The position numbers and the translations under genes were made by a program. DNA of 64,000 nt from Spisula solida (Eukaryota; Mollusca; Bivalvia; Venerida; Mactridae). The notes beneath the pieces were generated by a model. It did no database searches and was not told the DNA's origin. It saw only the letters and a program-made list of their open reading frames with translations. The stretch lies in NCBI GenBank assembly GCA_947247005.1, contig OX365947.1, forward strand, positions 2,680,530 to 2,744,529, read 5' to 3'. Positions 1-12,321 of the stretch are shown one piece after another (the stretch's first letter is position 1; each line of letters starts with the position of its first letter).

Positions 1-329
1 AGACTGTTGAACAGAAACATTGGTCAACGGTCACCCAAACTGTGCTCCTTATATTACCAGCCTGTGTAAACGCTTATTAATTTTGACGTTCCTACAGAAT
101 ATTCTTAGAGTGGTGATTCCAGCGCACCATTGATGAAAATAGTTTGTAATTCAACCCGTTTGTCATCTTAACAATAAATTCAATATCCAGGGTGGATTCG
201 AAAATTAAAATAAACAAAACAAAGCAAATTTTCTTTAAACCTAAAACATAATTTTATTATTCATTAAGTAATAAAATATAATATTATAAAAAACTCATGT
301 ATTATGATAAAACAATTATTGAAAACGAG

Positions 330-422
330 TTTAGCAGCGGACTCGAACCTACAGCCAATATAAAAAGTTTGCGAATGTTGTGAGTATAGACCATCTTAAC
401 CACTAGGCCACGCTGTCAACTT
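330..422 (-). mobile_element. tRNA-like SINE head (minus strand)
   Basis: In reverse complement: GTGGCCTAGTGGTTAAGATG (A box) and GGTTCGAGTCC (B box) about 50 bases apart, followed by an AT-rich tail towards 240. Read as a SINE rather than a tRNA gene because of the long spacer. Confidence 0.55.
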
Positions 423-430
423 GAAAGCTA

Positions 431-710
431 ACCGCCTCCTCGATAGCCTAGTGGTTGAGCGTTCGCTTCGAGTGCGGGAGGTCTCGGGTTCGACCCTTGG
501 CCGCGTCACACCAAAGACGAAATAAAAATGGTACCAGAAATTCCCTTGCTAGACGCTCAGCATAAAAGGGAAACTGGCTTCTCTTCTCTCATACCCTCGT
601 GGCGATGGATAACATCAGGAATGAGGTGTCGAGAGTGATTAATATAAGTTGGAAAAACTTGTTTCACAATCGACCTTAAATAAATTAGTATAAACTATAG
701 TATCCTGTTG
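431..710 (+). mobile_element. tRNA-derived SINE
   Basis: The head carries RNA polymerase III boxes: A box TAGCCTAGTGGTTGAGCG near 446 and B box GGTTCGACCC near 488. The body contains GACGCTCAGCAT and the tail ends near AATTAGTATAAACT. The 3' part (CCTCGTGGCGAT onward) is shared with the truncated copies in units B and C. Not a functional tRNA, since the arms do not pair fully. Confidence 0.8.
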
Positions 711-1979
711 TTCCCTATTTTCGGGCATCTAAGCACAAAAATGATTTTAAAAGCATTTTAAAAAACTTTTTGATTTTTTTAATTAGAGGAAAATATGACT
801 AAACCACTTGAGCAAAACATGCAATCAACAAAAACACGAAAAAAATAACTTGTATGGTCTATTTTTAGCATCACATCACGTGACCTCCATAATCTGAGTT
901 CAAGTGAACTTTCTCGTATAGTCGTCATTTTCATATTGTGCCTCGACTGGTACTCTTACAAACTTTATATTGGGCCCAATTTGTAAAATTGCCCTTCAAC
1001 CACACGTGTAAATTCTCATTTGTGGTTGAAAACCATTCAAAAAAAAGTTTGAGCAAGAATAATATGGGTTGTTTCACTTTTTTGAAATGTTCGCCATTTT
1101 TTAGTTTTTTTCGAAAATTTTCGTTTTTTGCCCAAATCTGATTTATTTTTTTGAGGAAATCAACTAAAATATGTTGAAACTATCAAATTAATTCAAAATC
1201 ATAACTCAGAAACGAAGTTTTGATGCTTGCCGAAAATACGAGAAAGCACGACGATACGAGAAAAGCTAACGTAAATTTTTAATACATATCCATAATCTAT
1301 CAGAAAATAACGGTAAATATCGTTTCAACCTTAGCAAATGAACTCGTCCTAGGGTCATATTTCGAAGGTCGTTGTAAATCGTTAGTACTGTATCTATTAC
1401 ACAAAGGCATTCATACCACCAGCTATCTTCTCGTGAATGGCAGGTTTTTATTGTTCATTCCTCCAATAGGTTGCCAGAAGGCATTTTGCATATGAATACG
1501 TGGATCTCTCCTATAGACAGACAATTCTGTAGCCCGGGTCGAAACCATTGTTTTATTGTTTTATTTTGATGTTATATTAATAACATTCGGTAATATGACC
1601 GTTTGTCTATGTAAGAAGGCAATAACAAAAACTCGAAACAGGTAAAAAAGTAAACATGTTCGTTAGCACGTGTACAATCTCTGTTACGGCTGGCTATAGT
1701 ATAGTCTGTTTCGAGTATCTGCCGTTTTGTCTTAGGATCTTTTCAAGATGGCGTATATGAAACAATAATAAAACCGAACTAGCGATTATTTGACCATAGT
1801 TTACCGCGGTATGGAAACCATAATTAGCCCTAAAACCCAGCTATGGGTTTGGACGTCGGAGAAAACTGACATGCGCAGAAAATCGAAATATACTAGTCTA
1901 TAGTTAGCGTCAAAAGCCCAGTCCATGTTATACAAAACAGATCCTTGAAATGGCCATCATGAAGAAACTTGCTGAAACT
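711..1979. other. Non-coding, nothing recognised
   Basis: AT-rich DNA with homopolymer runs near 760-790 and 1040-1160. No repeat ends or coding region supported. Confidence 0.6.
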
Positions 1980-2235
1980 ATAGCACGGAGACATTGACAC
2001 GATCCTGACCTTTATGCATGATTATGTTACAGGATTCTTGTGTTGAATACATAACTTTCCGCGAGCCAATCGAGCAAATCGATCCTTTAGATTTGTGTTG
2101 GTATTACACCTCGAGCGTCTTCGTGATACTCCCCGCTTGTGAAAACCCACAACTGGGATTATAAATATAGACAATAAATCAGCTGTGAAATTATGCTAAT
2201 AGAAGGTCGAGAGTCGTATCAAATTCTATGGACTA
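1980..2235. mobile_element. MITE of the same family as 44395-44652
   Basis: From CACGGAGACATTGACACGAT to TCAAATTCTATGGACTATA, over 80% like the copy at 44.4 kb by eye. Possible ACTATA flanks. Confidence 0.65.
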
Positions 2236-3199
2236 TAACTGGTAAGAAAATGTAAATGTCGTATGGCAAGTTTACACTGGCACCGTACTTCCCCAAACAG
2301 AATATGTCTCCATCTCATGAATAACTGCTTGTCTGCAACCAAAACGACAAAGCCAAACTGGATCAGGTTCAAAATCCAAACATACAATCTCATTGGGGCC
2401 ATGAAAACCACTTCAATAAAGGAAATAGAAAAAAAACTTGAGACAAGGCGTAAGCCATTGTGCAGCAGATGAGATTCAAAGGCTTATTGTCCCTTCCAAT
2501 CCACAATCCAAAGCAGAGCAGAGAACAGACCAAATGACAAAGCCTTAAAGGTGGTGCCTCACAGATTGGGCTAAAATGTTTGTATATCGTGATTTTCCAA
2601 CCTTACCAAGTATTGATGAAATGGATAGCCACCGACGGTTGCTTTATGAAAGATTTGGTGCAAATAAGCAATTTTAACCACTCTCGATGTCACCCACGGA
2701 GTATTTTTTTCTTGAAAAAAAGCGCTAAGTTTCCTTCCAACATGCTTCGTGAACTATGTAATTCACACATGATCGAAGTGTAACATCAACAAACTACAGC
2801 GTAAATATCAGTGACGTATTTGGTTCGTTTTTCGATTCATTTTCATCAAATGCGAACAAATTTCAGGCAATTTAAGTAATAGTAGTGTTAATTCTATAGG
2901 GTATTAATACCCCATAGAATTTTTGATGCAAAATTACTAAATAACTACAAAATACAAGTTTCCCAAGATATTATATATGTCAGTGTGGTTGTTTATGGGA
3001 TATACAGGCAACTATACCAAAATTACGCGAATATTTGACAATTTTATTTTATTTTTGCAATACACCAATATGTGAGGCAGTCCCTTTAACCAAGGAACTA
3101 CAAAGAAGGGAAGAAGCAACTTCTGGTACAGGAACATAGGGACTTATACCGGACACATGGGTTGCATGATTGGAAGGACATGGAATAGAAGAAAAGGTA
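2236..3199. other. Non-coding, one short palindrome
   Basis: Contains a 32-bp palindrome at 2890-2921 (AATTCTATAGGGTATTAATA then CCCCATAGAATT, one mismatched pair). Otherwise nothing supported. Confidence 0.55.
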
Positions 3200-3530
3200 A
3201 AACAATGCCAGTCTCTCCAGAAATATGTTACACTAGGGTGGAGTCATAAACGCTACAAAGCTCTCTCCTGGATACAAGCACTTACTGGCAGATCAGCAGA
3301 AAAGGCAGTTCATGTACAAAATGTATGGAGGGGATATGCATCCAATTTCCAGACGACGTCTGCTCCTCTATTACTCTCCAAGAATGCAAAAGATTCTCGG
3401 CTCCAATTACAGACCCCAGATGCAAACCCTCACAAAAATTGCACCATCTGTCTTGACTGAAGGGAGAAGAGACAGATTACTAGCATGGTCTTTTATGCGG
3501 ACTCAATGTCGGCTCGCCGGATCCTCTTAG
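3200..3530 (+). other. Possible coding relic, unassigned
   Basis: Two overlapping frames, one with KRQFMYKMYGGDMHPISRRR near 3300 and closing with RLLAWSFMRTQCRLAGSS at 3530, the other closing at 3460. Composition is more balanced than the AT-rich flanks. No family recognised. Confidence 0.25.
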
Positions 3531-4782
3531 CAGTACCATTTGAAACAGATTATAAGAAAAATAGAAGTTTAAAGTGCGCAATACGCATTTATACGGAATA
3601 ATTCATAAATCATATACAAAATTTGAAAGTCGTTTAATGAAATATGTGCATTTAATTTAACTACCAATGGAAATAAGTGAAAACCTTACGTGCAAAATTT
3701 AGTCGAACTAGTATAGGTGTTTGTCCTTGAAAGATCTAACGTCCTCTGAAATATACGAGGACACTCGCGCAGTTTCGGTATTACTGCGCAAAACAATGCG
3801 CAATCGTTCGGTGCGGTAACCATTACGTGTTCTCTGTGCGCAAATATATCGACAACTCAAAGAAGGAAGTAAAATTATAAGCGTCTTCTACGAAATCGAG
3901 TTTAAAAATACATTGTAACAATAAATAGTCAAATCATGCGCGTGCAGAAATAAGTATTGATGGTAGATTTTTTGCTGTAGTAATACTTTGAAGTATAACA
4001 AACAAAATATCAATTAAAAACATAGGTCCCATGCTCATTTTAAATTACAAAATGTTTTGGTACCCAGGGGAGACGACTCTACTCCAGTAAATACAAAAAT
4101 CAGAGTAACGACATCGCGGCTTCTTTTTAAATATTCTTGTCATGAAGTCGAGTTTGGTTTGTTCGAGCAATGCGATAGAAATGCAATAAAATGGTTTGAC
4201 TTATTTTAGATTTTGTGTAAAAAATGTAGCGGTCCCATGCCTAAATACAAATCATACAAGTTGAATTGTGCATTCTCCCAATAAGCCAATATAATATAAT
4301 GTAACAGTGGTTGGCTTATGCGCTGTAGACAAACATAGGTTGCGAAACTGAAACTGGACGAGAACGTTTTGAGCATTTCGTCATCTGTTCAAGTTCATCC
4401 CGCAACCTCCATTATGTAAGTGCGGAATGAGACATGTCGAGACCAAAAGAAGATGGCTCACCAGCTTCCTATGAATGGTGTGCATAGAAACACATCAGTG
4501 ACAGTCCAAACGGTAACTTCATTACTTGTATACAACATCAACCTATTTAATGTTTTACATTTGCCATTAATGTTATACACAATGTACACGTATTGAACAT
4601 GTATTTATAACAAAATGATTGATATTGATACTTTGAACCTTTATAATATGCAACATGTTTAAAATATTTAATCATATCGCATGACCCATTTATGATTTGT
4701 ATTGTGTATTGGGCCGGGGCCTATCATTACATTGAATAAATCTTAAATCTTAAGTATCAGTTTAAACAATACTAAAAATACA

Positions 4783-4945
4783 TAGAGGATATTTGTTTGT
4801 TTTGATTGAATATGGTTTATATCTCATCGTGTAGTGATAAAATTCAATATTTTCAAGAGCGCGTAGCGCGAGTGAAAATAATAAAATTTTATCACCACAA
4901 GATGAGATATTAACCATATTCAATCAAAACAAACAAATATTCTAT
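4783..4945. repeat. Large near-perfect palindrome (about 160 bp)
   Basis: Arms of about 80 bases start at GATATTTGTTTGTTTTGATT, mirrored up to 4945, with the turn at GAGCGCGTAGCGCGAG. It is the left part of a unit A insertion (about 4783-5350) that also has an inner inverted pair (ATTTAATGCT near 4947 and AGCATTAAAT near 5337). Units B and C are continuous here, so this is a foldback-type element. No coding. Confidence 0.75.
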
Positions 4946-5886
4946 TTATTTAATGCTTTTATGGTGTCAAAACTGGTACTATTTATGCCAAATTACCACT
5001 GTGGTTAGGCTACGTATGAATATGTTATTCCATTCATATTTTTCACTTCAAAATCCGCCATCTTGGATTATGGTGAATAGGTGAAAACGACTTTTTTGAG
5101 AATTTTGCATTAAATCATACACCAACTTGTAGGAAATGGTCTAACTAAGAATAAAAACCCCCACATGACATGTTTCCGTTCAGTAATAAAAAAGTTACAT
5201 ACATTTTAGTGTTGAGATTTTGGTAAATTAAAGTAGTCCCTGTGAGGGGGCGGAGCTTATATCAGTCACATTGTAGGTGATAACCAGTGACTGATATAGG
5301 TTTTATTTCACTGATAGAACTCCATATCTCATCAGTTAGCATTAAATAAAAGATGTTTTCACCGCAAAATGTATTTATTATAATATACATGTATCTAAAA
5401 GCAGACGATATTTAATATAAGAAAACAAAATAGATCTATAATAAAACAAGTATAAATGACTGGTAATTAGAACTATTACCCTTCTGTATAACTAGGGTGC
5501 TCTAACTGGAGTCTTTTTTTAAACAATGGATCTTTCTGACGCAATATGGGTGCTCTGAGATATCTTATTTGGTATTAAACAGGACAGGTTTTATAACAAA
5601 ATCAAGCAAAATTTAAGTCCTTACCTAATACAAGACTATTTTAGTATTGGTTGTGTCAAACTGTACGTAGCCCCCCGCAGTCCTGAGATTGGGGACTGTC
5701 CCCCATAGCCCCACCGGCTCCTACGCCCCATGAAATCAAGAACTCGACCGAAACAGCAGAGCAAGAAATACACCAAAAAGAACAAAACACACAAAAAGGA
5801 AAATCACATAGACTCTATTACACACATAATAATAATAACCAATCACACTCAACAGAAACAACAGATCACGACATGCGCCAAAATTA

Positions 5887-6246
5887 GAGAGGTTGCGATT
5901 CGAACGTGTACGACAACTTGTACGTGTAGCTACCCGTACATGTATACGTACGCGTTGCAATTGAAATTGGCTTGCGAAACACAACGTGTGCGTGTAACAT
6001 CACAAGGAAGTTGTAACATGATTTCTTCGTGAATCGATAATGAGTGTTTATATAAACTCACTGAAACTACCGGCGGAAATCTTGGGTTTCCAGTGCATAC
6101 GCATACCTGTGTGACGTAGTACCCATTATATTTTCGTCTGTCACACGTCCGTTACTTGTAGAAACTACACATACCTGGATGACGAAATACCCAAAAATAG
6201 TATTCACGTACACGTACACGTTACACGTTGCCTTTCGCAACCTCTC
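5887..6246. mobile_element. TA-flanked MITE (360 bp), unit A only
   Basis: Ends GAGAGGTTGCG and its complement, extended by AACGTGTA-like blocks. TA on both sides (5885-5886, 6247-6248). Unit C at about 46822-46835 has the empty TA site (GCGCAAAATAATATC). Tc1/mariner-type target choice. Confidence 0.8.
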
Positions 6247-6539
6247 TAATATCGCCTAGGTAAGCGACAAGCTTTGCATGAAAATGGCCCCGGTCATTAC
6301 TCGAGACGACAGCGGTTATCAGGCCTACACAAGAATGGCACAGGTAGAAAGGAAACATGAACGTTTTTTCTAACTTTCAACGAGAGTGTTCGGAAAGAAA
6401 TCCAACTCCAAGTACATCTTTGTCTTTACGAGATTTCGAACGTCAATTTTGGCATGCGTACACATTGCCTTCTCATGGGTAAAATGTGTTTAATTTTAAT
6501 CATCTACTTGGTCATGATAGATATATTTTATACATGTCA

Positions 6540-6690
6540 TTGTATATCTACTAAGCCTAAAATGTTTGAAAAACATATGGGAAAACTGACTGAAATCCAG
6601 GCTTATCTCAAAGGAAGATCTAATCTTGGATTAAGTGATACATATGCACATGAACTTTGTGAGATTTATGGATATCGTAAGGTGTCTTTT
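6540..6690 (+). other. Possible exon or coding relic, unit A
   Basis: An open stretch KMFEKHMGKLTEIQAYLKGR followed by SNLGLSDTYAHEL, CEIYGYRK, bounded by a possible acceptor (CTACTAAG) and a good donor (AAGGTGTCT). Its counterpart in unit C is at about 47125-47265. I do not recognise the family. Between copies roughly 8 changes alter residues and 4 do not, so there is no sign of strong constraint. Unit B lacks this region. Confidence 0.3.
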
Positions 6691-7796
6691 GCACTGTTAC
6701 TGGTTTATTACATGTTGTTTTAAAGCAGGACAACAACACTAGTCTGAAATGCAACAAGAACAATGGTCGGCCAAAAATCAACAACCGCCAAACAGAACAT
6801 TGTGTGAGAGTGGGTAGCATTTCAAACACATCTTTTATACATATAGCTAACTAGTCGCGAGTTATAAGGTCACTCGTCTTGTAAATTGTCGGTGGACATT
6901 GTTTTAAGATATGATTATACACGTATTGTATTTTGTAAAACGATGAATTTCAAAATCTTTCCAAGCTTTATATGTTAGTACTAAATCATAATCATGCTAT
7001 TAATCAAGTCAGTCGACCAGCCACTAACATGTAAGTTTCATGAAAAAGTGTAAAGGAAATATTATTGAAGCAAAATTGCTTAACATTAACAACGACACAG
7101 TTTCTATTGATTACACTTTCATGCGAGAATAAGTATTCTGTATACCGAGGAAGAAAACTGCGTAGGAGTTCAGATTAATCTTAGCCTGGATTATCTCCCC
7201 TACACGGACTTGAAATCAAACGATATGACGCTAAATTGTTATTGTTCTCTTTGTCAATCTATTGGAAGTATCTTCCAAAAACCGTTGATTTAAAATCATC
7301 CATAGCGAGTGTGAGTCAATCGACACGTGTTTCATGACAGCACAAGATTCTTGTTTTATTTTTACATAGTCACTGATATTTGTTTGTCAATGATACCAAT
7401 ACGGGACGGTCAATGACAGTTGTATATCTAATCCAATGTGCGTACATATATGTTGCTATGGTAAAGTGAATGAACGCTGCAATAACGAAATGGTTTAGAA
7501 ACAAAATAATAGTATGCATATACAAGTGGATAAAGTCAAACTATTAACACATTTCACGAAAGGTTAGTCACTTGAATCAGATATCATTTTCGTATTGTCC
7601 ACGAAATACGTAGGTCCTACTGTTATTTGACTTTTTTCTAATAGAACAGTACATTACCATCAACACAATCAGACACAGTTACATCGTGCAGCCGTTCACA
7701 TTGGTTCTTCTATGTATATTTGATTTACTATCAGTTATTGTATAAATTGTGAATCAATAATTATCACAAAGATGTAGGTACCAAATAGCAGCCCAA

Positions 7797-8845
7797 TTAT
7801 CCCAAAAAGTCAACTGTTGTCGAATACTCAGCTTCTGTTTTCCTATCACGTGCTTAAACCATTATTTCTGTTCCGCTGAATGTGAGGGAGACATCTGTTT
7901 TTCGGTTAAGGTCATCATCTGGGTCCAATACCTCGTATTTCAACTTACCGACGTACGTACAGCCTTCATCCGTAACATACTGGGGATTCTTCTCTGTAGA
8001 AGCGTATAGTTTACATATTTTATAACGTTCATATCTATTGGAAGGCTTATATGATTTTACCAATTGACGCTCACCAACCACGACAGCTTGATTCATTTCC
8101 ACATGTTTACAGAAACATCTACGACAATACGGTCCTTTGTCTGTTTCTTTCCGATATTCCTCGGGATGAAATCCTTCTATAAATCGTTTAATGCCCTGAA
8201 CACCGTATGTGTATTTCAACACACGCTCTTTGATGGACATTGGAGAGTGACCATATACCAGGGCTCCCCTCAGGATAGCAGAGGACGCACCCGATGGGAT
8301 TATGAAATCTATTCCTTTACCCGCAAATGTCGACTTAATCGCATGTTGAAGCATTGGAGATTCAGAGAAGCCACCGACCATCAGTATTGCTTTGACTGGT
8401 CCATCTTTCAAAATACTTTTCACATGACGAACAGTTTTCTGTATCGATAAATCGAACATACCGCGAAATAAGTGTGCGTCGAACCTGAATTTGCATTTCT
8501 GGACCGCAATGACCTCTGTATATCGTAACTGAGTGAGCCTTTCTTTCAATGCAGTTTCTGTATACATATCTATTAACGATGTAGGGAATGCCATTGTGGT
8601 ACGTGATGTACCCTCGGAGGTGACGGCTCGTTTCTTTATTTCAAAAGATCGCCATAAATCAAGCCAGTCCTCTGTTTCATTCTTCTTAAAACGTTCGTAG
8701 ATATCTGGTGTGAAGATCGTAACAATCAATTCTTCAAATGCTTTATCGACAAGTGTTCCACCCCAACCTCCACCACTAGCTGCTTGGACCTCTTTTACAT
8801 CACCGCTTCTAGTTACCTCATGAACAGTAATATCAACCGTCCCAC
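7797..8845 (-). pseudogene. HSPA12-like copy A, exon 5 with premature stop
   Basis: The exon starts at a TAG acceptor before GTGGGACGG (GGTVDITVHEV) and would end at 7797-7799, as in copy C. The frame closes early at 7854-7856 because one base turns the GAA of MVEARDRK into TAA. The adenosine motif LMVGGFSESPM is intact. The segment 8520-8800 matches copy C almost base for base. Confidence 0.85.
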
Positions 8846-9333
8846 CTACAAACAAGTTCATTATAATCATGAATTTACTTAACACTGGAAATTCTTATGT
8901 AGTCTTGTCCGAGTCAGTTCGTAACATAAAACGTAAATATTTCATAGTAGCAACGGCGTATAATTTTATCATAAGAAGTAATAGGTAAAATGACAAGAAC
9001 CAAAAATAAAACCCTTTAAAAGAGAAATAATGTAACATTCTGTATATGACATTCAACTCGACGATCGAGATTTTGCGGATAATATTGTCTGCTATCACAA
9101 AACAACCCAAAAATGCAAGAAGTACATGTAGTTACTGAAGTAAAGAACATGGTAGCTCATATAGGCATAAAAAAGATCAAAGCACGGTAATTCAAAATAC
9201 CAACAGAAACCAAGCATTGTTGTGAAGTCACAAGCCATTGAGGAGCTTCATTAATTGTTATTTGGATAAAAGCTTCAATGAAGTAGATAAAGATAAATGT
9301 TTGACGGTATAACTGCCGTACATGCATATCTAA

Positions 9334-11286
9334 TGCTGCGTTTACAGTCAGCCACGATAGCCACGATGACCACGATTGGAAAGTATCGTGGTGAGCGTGG
9401 GGGATCGTCGGAGGTCGTGGAATTGAATCGTAATGATCGTTGGGGAACTTGGTGGGATCGCGAGCATCGTGAGCATCGTGTCAAAATTTTTGACAGTCAA
9501 AAATTTGACCACGATTGTCCCGATTCAACTTTGATCTTGAGAGAGCGTGATGGAACGTGCTAATCGTAGCGGAGCGCATTAAAACTTGTCAGGCCTTAAC
9601 GTAGCGTGTCAGACCTTGATGCTTCATCGTAGGGGATCTTGATGGACTTTGAAACACGATGCGTAAAGCGGCATTACGATTCCACCTCGCTCTATCACTA
9701 TCTGCTACGTTTCGTCAAGATATGTAGGGTACTATCAGTAATTTAATCACGATGCGACAAGGTCTGGTTATTCCTACTCCCACGCTTTGTGGTGCTCTCC
9801 TAAGTATGGGTAAGTTCCGATGCATTTCAAGCATTGTTAGGCCGCGGTGTGACGATTCGTCGCGTTGAGGCAGCCCAAAAACAAAGGAAATAATCTGCTA
9901 GGAATTATCAGATTGTCAAACCGTCCTACCAACACCAATAACCGTAAGTACACGCAGGCAATGGAAAGACCATCTACCCCACCTTCACAAGAGGAATTGG
10001 CATATAAGACTACCACTCGGAAAAAAAGTCGGGATAGCAACCTCCTTCAGTGACATTCAAGCAGAGAATATCACAGAGTCCCTGAAAGCCAACCTCTTCA
10101 TCTTTGAATAACACAGAGTCGACAACAATCACGATCATCCGGACCAAGGATATTTTGCGGTTGCACCATGCAAACATAATGGATACAGTTTGTTCATCTG
10201 ACATAGTATGGCAAATGCCACCAAGTTTAAGCATCTACCAATACCACCGAAGTGGGACATTTACAATCCCTAGAGCTACCTATGTGTGCTGGCTTTAGGG
10301 AGTTATTATATTGGCCATTCAAAACCCCCTATCGCATGTGATACATTACATCGCTTATTGATTTTGTCTGCAATTAGTTTTCAATCTTTAAAACAAGAGA
10401 ATATATCACCTTTATACATTTTAACAACTGCCTTTCGAACTTCTTGAACAAAATAGAAGAAACGACTACATATGAAGGCATAGTATAGTAAAAGTAATTA
10501 ATCATAAGTGATAAGATGTTTGAGGATGAGTGTCAGCTCCAGTACATGTGATAGGGGTTCTCATTTAGTACATGTTCTCTCTATGTTTGTTGCTATTCTT
10601 TTTATAATATCATCAAATATACGTATCATCCTATAAAATGACGAAGATGCTAACATCATCAAGCCTGAATTCTTTGTCGGAAATATTGAACCACTAGGTT
10701 ATTTATATTTACACCAAACCATGGTCTACACAGTAGGTCCTAAGCCATCTATTTCTTATTCTCCTTTACTTCTCCTATAGTCTTCCCGGCTACATACCTT
10801 GTTGCCACTGTTGAATATTAGCATGGCAGGAACACATAACTATTGCGAATTCGACATCGTCATCTCTTGAATACATAGCTTGTTTCTTTGTGGAATAGTT
10901 AGAGAATGGGTCCATCTCCCATTCTATTTATGTATTCAATCGTACTCAAAACGTGGCCAACTTGTCAAGTCGTGGACATTAATCGTAGGAGAGCTCAGCA
11001 TAACTTGAAGAGCGTAAGAGATCTTAACAGAACGTAATAAGACGTAATAAAACGTGATAGCATATCGTGGTTGTCGCAAGAGAACGTAAGGGAACGCGAT
11101 GTAATTCGTGGCAGATCTTGACATGAATCGTGTTGGTATCGTAAGAAAGCGCAACCAGTAGTAACACAACGTAACAAAGCGTAGGGCAGCGTAGTAAAAT
11201 TAAATTTGATGCAATTAATCGTGGAGCTCCACGATATTGTCGAATCGCGGACATCGTGGGCATCGTGGCTGACTGTAAACGCAGCA
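9334..11286. mobile_element. Non-autonomous PIF/Harbinger-like element (1953 bp)
   Basis: Ends TGCTGCGTTTACAGTCAGCC and its complement, with similarity continuing for about 55 bases through repeated CACGAT motifs. Flanked by TAA at 9331-9333 and 11287-11289. Unit C has the empty site (TACATCTAAAATGTAATATACC near 50708-50729). A 3-bp TAA target is typical of PIF/Harbinger. Subterminal regions are full of short CGTGAT/CGTAA motifs. Only short frames (about 60-100 codons) exist inside and none is recognised as a transposase. It lies in the last intron of the copy A pseudogene. Confidence 0.82.
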
Positions 11287-11301
11287 TAAAATGAAATATA
11301 C

Positions 11302-11458
11302 CTCCGGCATCTAGGATCATGTATCTCATGCCATCTTGGAACTGTGAAATTGATGATTTTACTCGATCAACTGTTTTTTCAATTGGGAGGTGACGACAAT
11401 ATAAAGACTCAGCTTCTGGTTCCAGTGCAATGGTCAGTCTCTGGTTCTTGATACCAGC
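11302..11458 (-). pseudogene. HSPA12-like copy A, exon 4 (open)
   Basis: A 157-bp exon, AGIKNQRLTIALEPEAESLY to FQDGMRYMILDAG, with intact borders. The Harbinger-like insertion ends 12 bases downstream of its donor (right target TAA at 11287-11289). Confidence 0.8.
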
Positions 11459-11640
11459 CTATACATGTAAATATAACATTTATATGAAACATAATAAAAT
11501 GCATATAATGGATGGTTACATTGATTTACGAGTCAAAACACCCGAGGCAAAGTTAGGCAAGAGTAATGGCATGCTACATACAGGGAGTGACATTAAAAAA
11601 CTGTAAAGTTATCTTGCCAACGAGAAGCACCATCAGTCAC

Positions 11641-11862
11641 CTTTTTTGCTGCAACTCTCATGAACTGTTTTGCTGCATCCGTCCATATAGCAGGCACTGT
11701 GAGCACCCAGTGAATATCATCAATTACCAACGAGCCTGCCATGCCATCATTGCCACTTTTCAGCATGTCGTCAACCAAATATTTGATTGACATTGAAAAC
11801 ACAAGAACGGCAGATAGAGAGTTCCCCATTTCATCTTCAATGGTAATTTTGCGATCTATTTT
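11641..11862 (-). pseudogene. HSPA12-like copy A, exon 3 (open)
   Basis: A 222-bp exon, KIDRKITIEDEMGNSLSAVL to FMRVAAKK, with intact borders. It is counted with the pseudogene because its neighbour exon 2 has lost its donor. Confidence 0.8.
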
Positions 11863-12212
11863 CTAAAAATAATTATTCAAGAGTTAACTGTAGACAATTT
11901 GAACAAAACAACTTTTTTATTATGATAAAGACATTAGAAACCTAAATCATCTTTCTGTTAGGTTATATGATTATGTTTACAATCCACTCAACTGTCAAAT
12001 AAGATTTAAAATAGCACAAAAGAAGCATACAGTGCATATTTAACATATCCTGGAAATTGCTATTATAAAAAACCATGACAACAATTATTGCTACATTGCA
12101 ACATTTAGTAATTCCATAAGGAAATACTCGACAAAAATTTTAATTGTAATTTTTGTTCCTAGAATCAATTTTATCTATTGATTTTGATTAAAAAATAGTA
12201 AGTGTTCAGTGG

Positions 12213-12321
12213 GTAAGCTTTTGTTGGATCGGATTGAAACTCGTGCGAGAACGAAAATGCCCATCCTGAATATGTCGTCCCAAAATCTATAGCACCCACA
12301 ACTAACGGCTTTGATGCAGCC
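12213..12321 (-). pseudogene. HSPA12-like copy A, exon 2 remnant
   Basis: Begins at the conserved acceptor with AASKPLVVGAIDFGTTYSGW, keeps the phosphate-1 loop, and breaks after the codons for PTKA. The continuing sequence TACCCACTGAACACTTAC matches the intron near 34260-34275 in copy B, which fixes the deletion. Confidence 0.75.

Larger units (their letters stand above)
7797..12321 (-). pseudogene. HSPA12-like pseudogene (copy A)
   Basis: Exons homologous to those of copies B and C lie at about 12213-12321 (exon 2, truncated), 11641-11862 (exon 3, open), 11302-11458 (exon 4, open) and 7797-8845 (exon 5). Two defects are visible. Exon 2 keeps only about 36 codons (AASKPLVVGAIDFGTTYSGW to about PTKA) and then joins intron sequence that in copy B lies some 340 bp further on, so the rest of the exon and its donor are deleted. 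Exon 5 has a GAA-to-TAA change (stop at 7854-7856), removing the last 17-18 residues. A 1.95 kb Harbinger-like element sits in the intron between exons 5 and 4. The remaining reading frame is otherwise clean, so decay is recent or conversion from copy C keeps it fresh. A truncated transcript is possible but a normal protein is not. Confidence 0.8.

Noticed and set aside
431..520. Functional tRNA gene
   Set aside because: A and B boxes are present but the arms pair poorly and a SINE body follows; read as a SINE.
5730..6032. 100-codon plus-strand frame and its antisense partner
   Set aside because: It overlaps the left end of a TA-flanked MITE and low-complexity A-rich sequence; no coding support.
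8064..8450. Plus-strand frame over HSPA12 exon 5 (also 31396-31617 and 48536-48871)
   Set aside because: Antisense shadow of a clear HSPA12 exon in all three copies.
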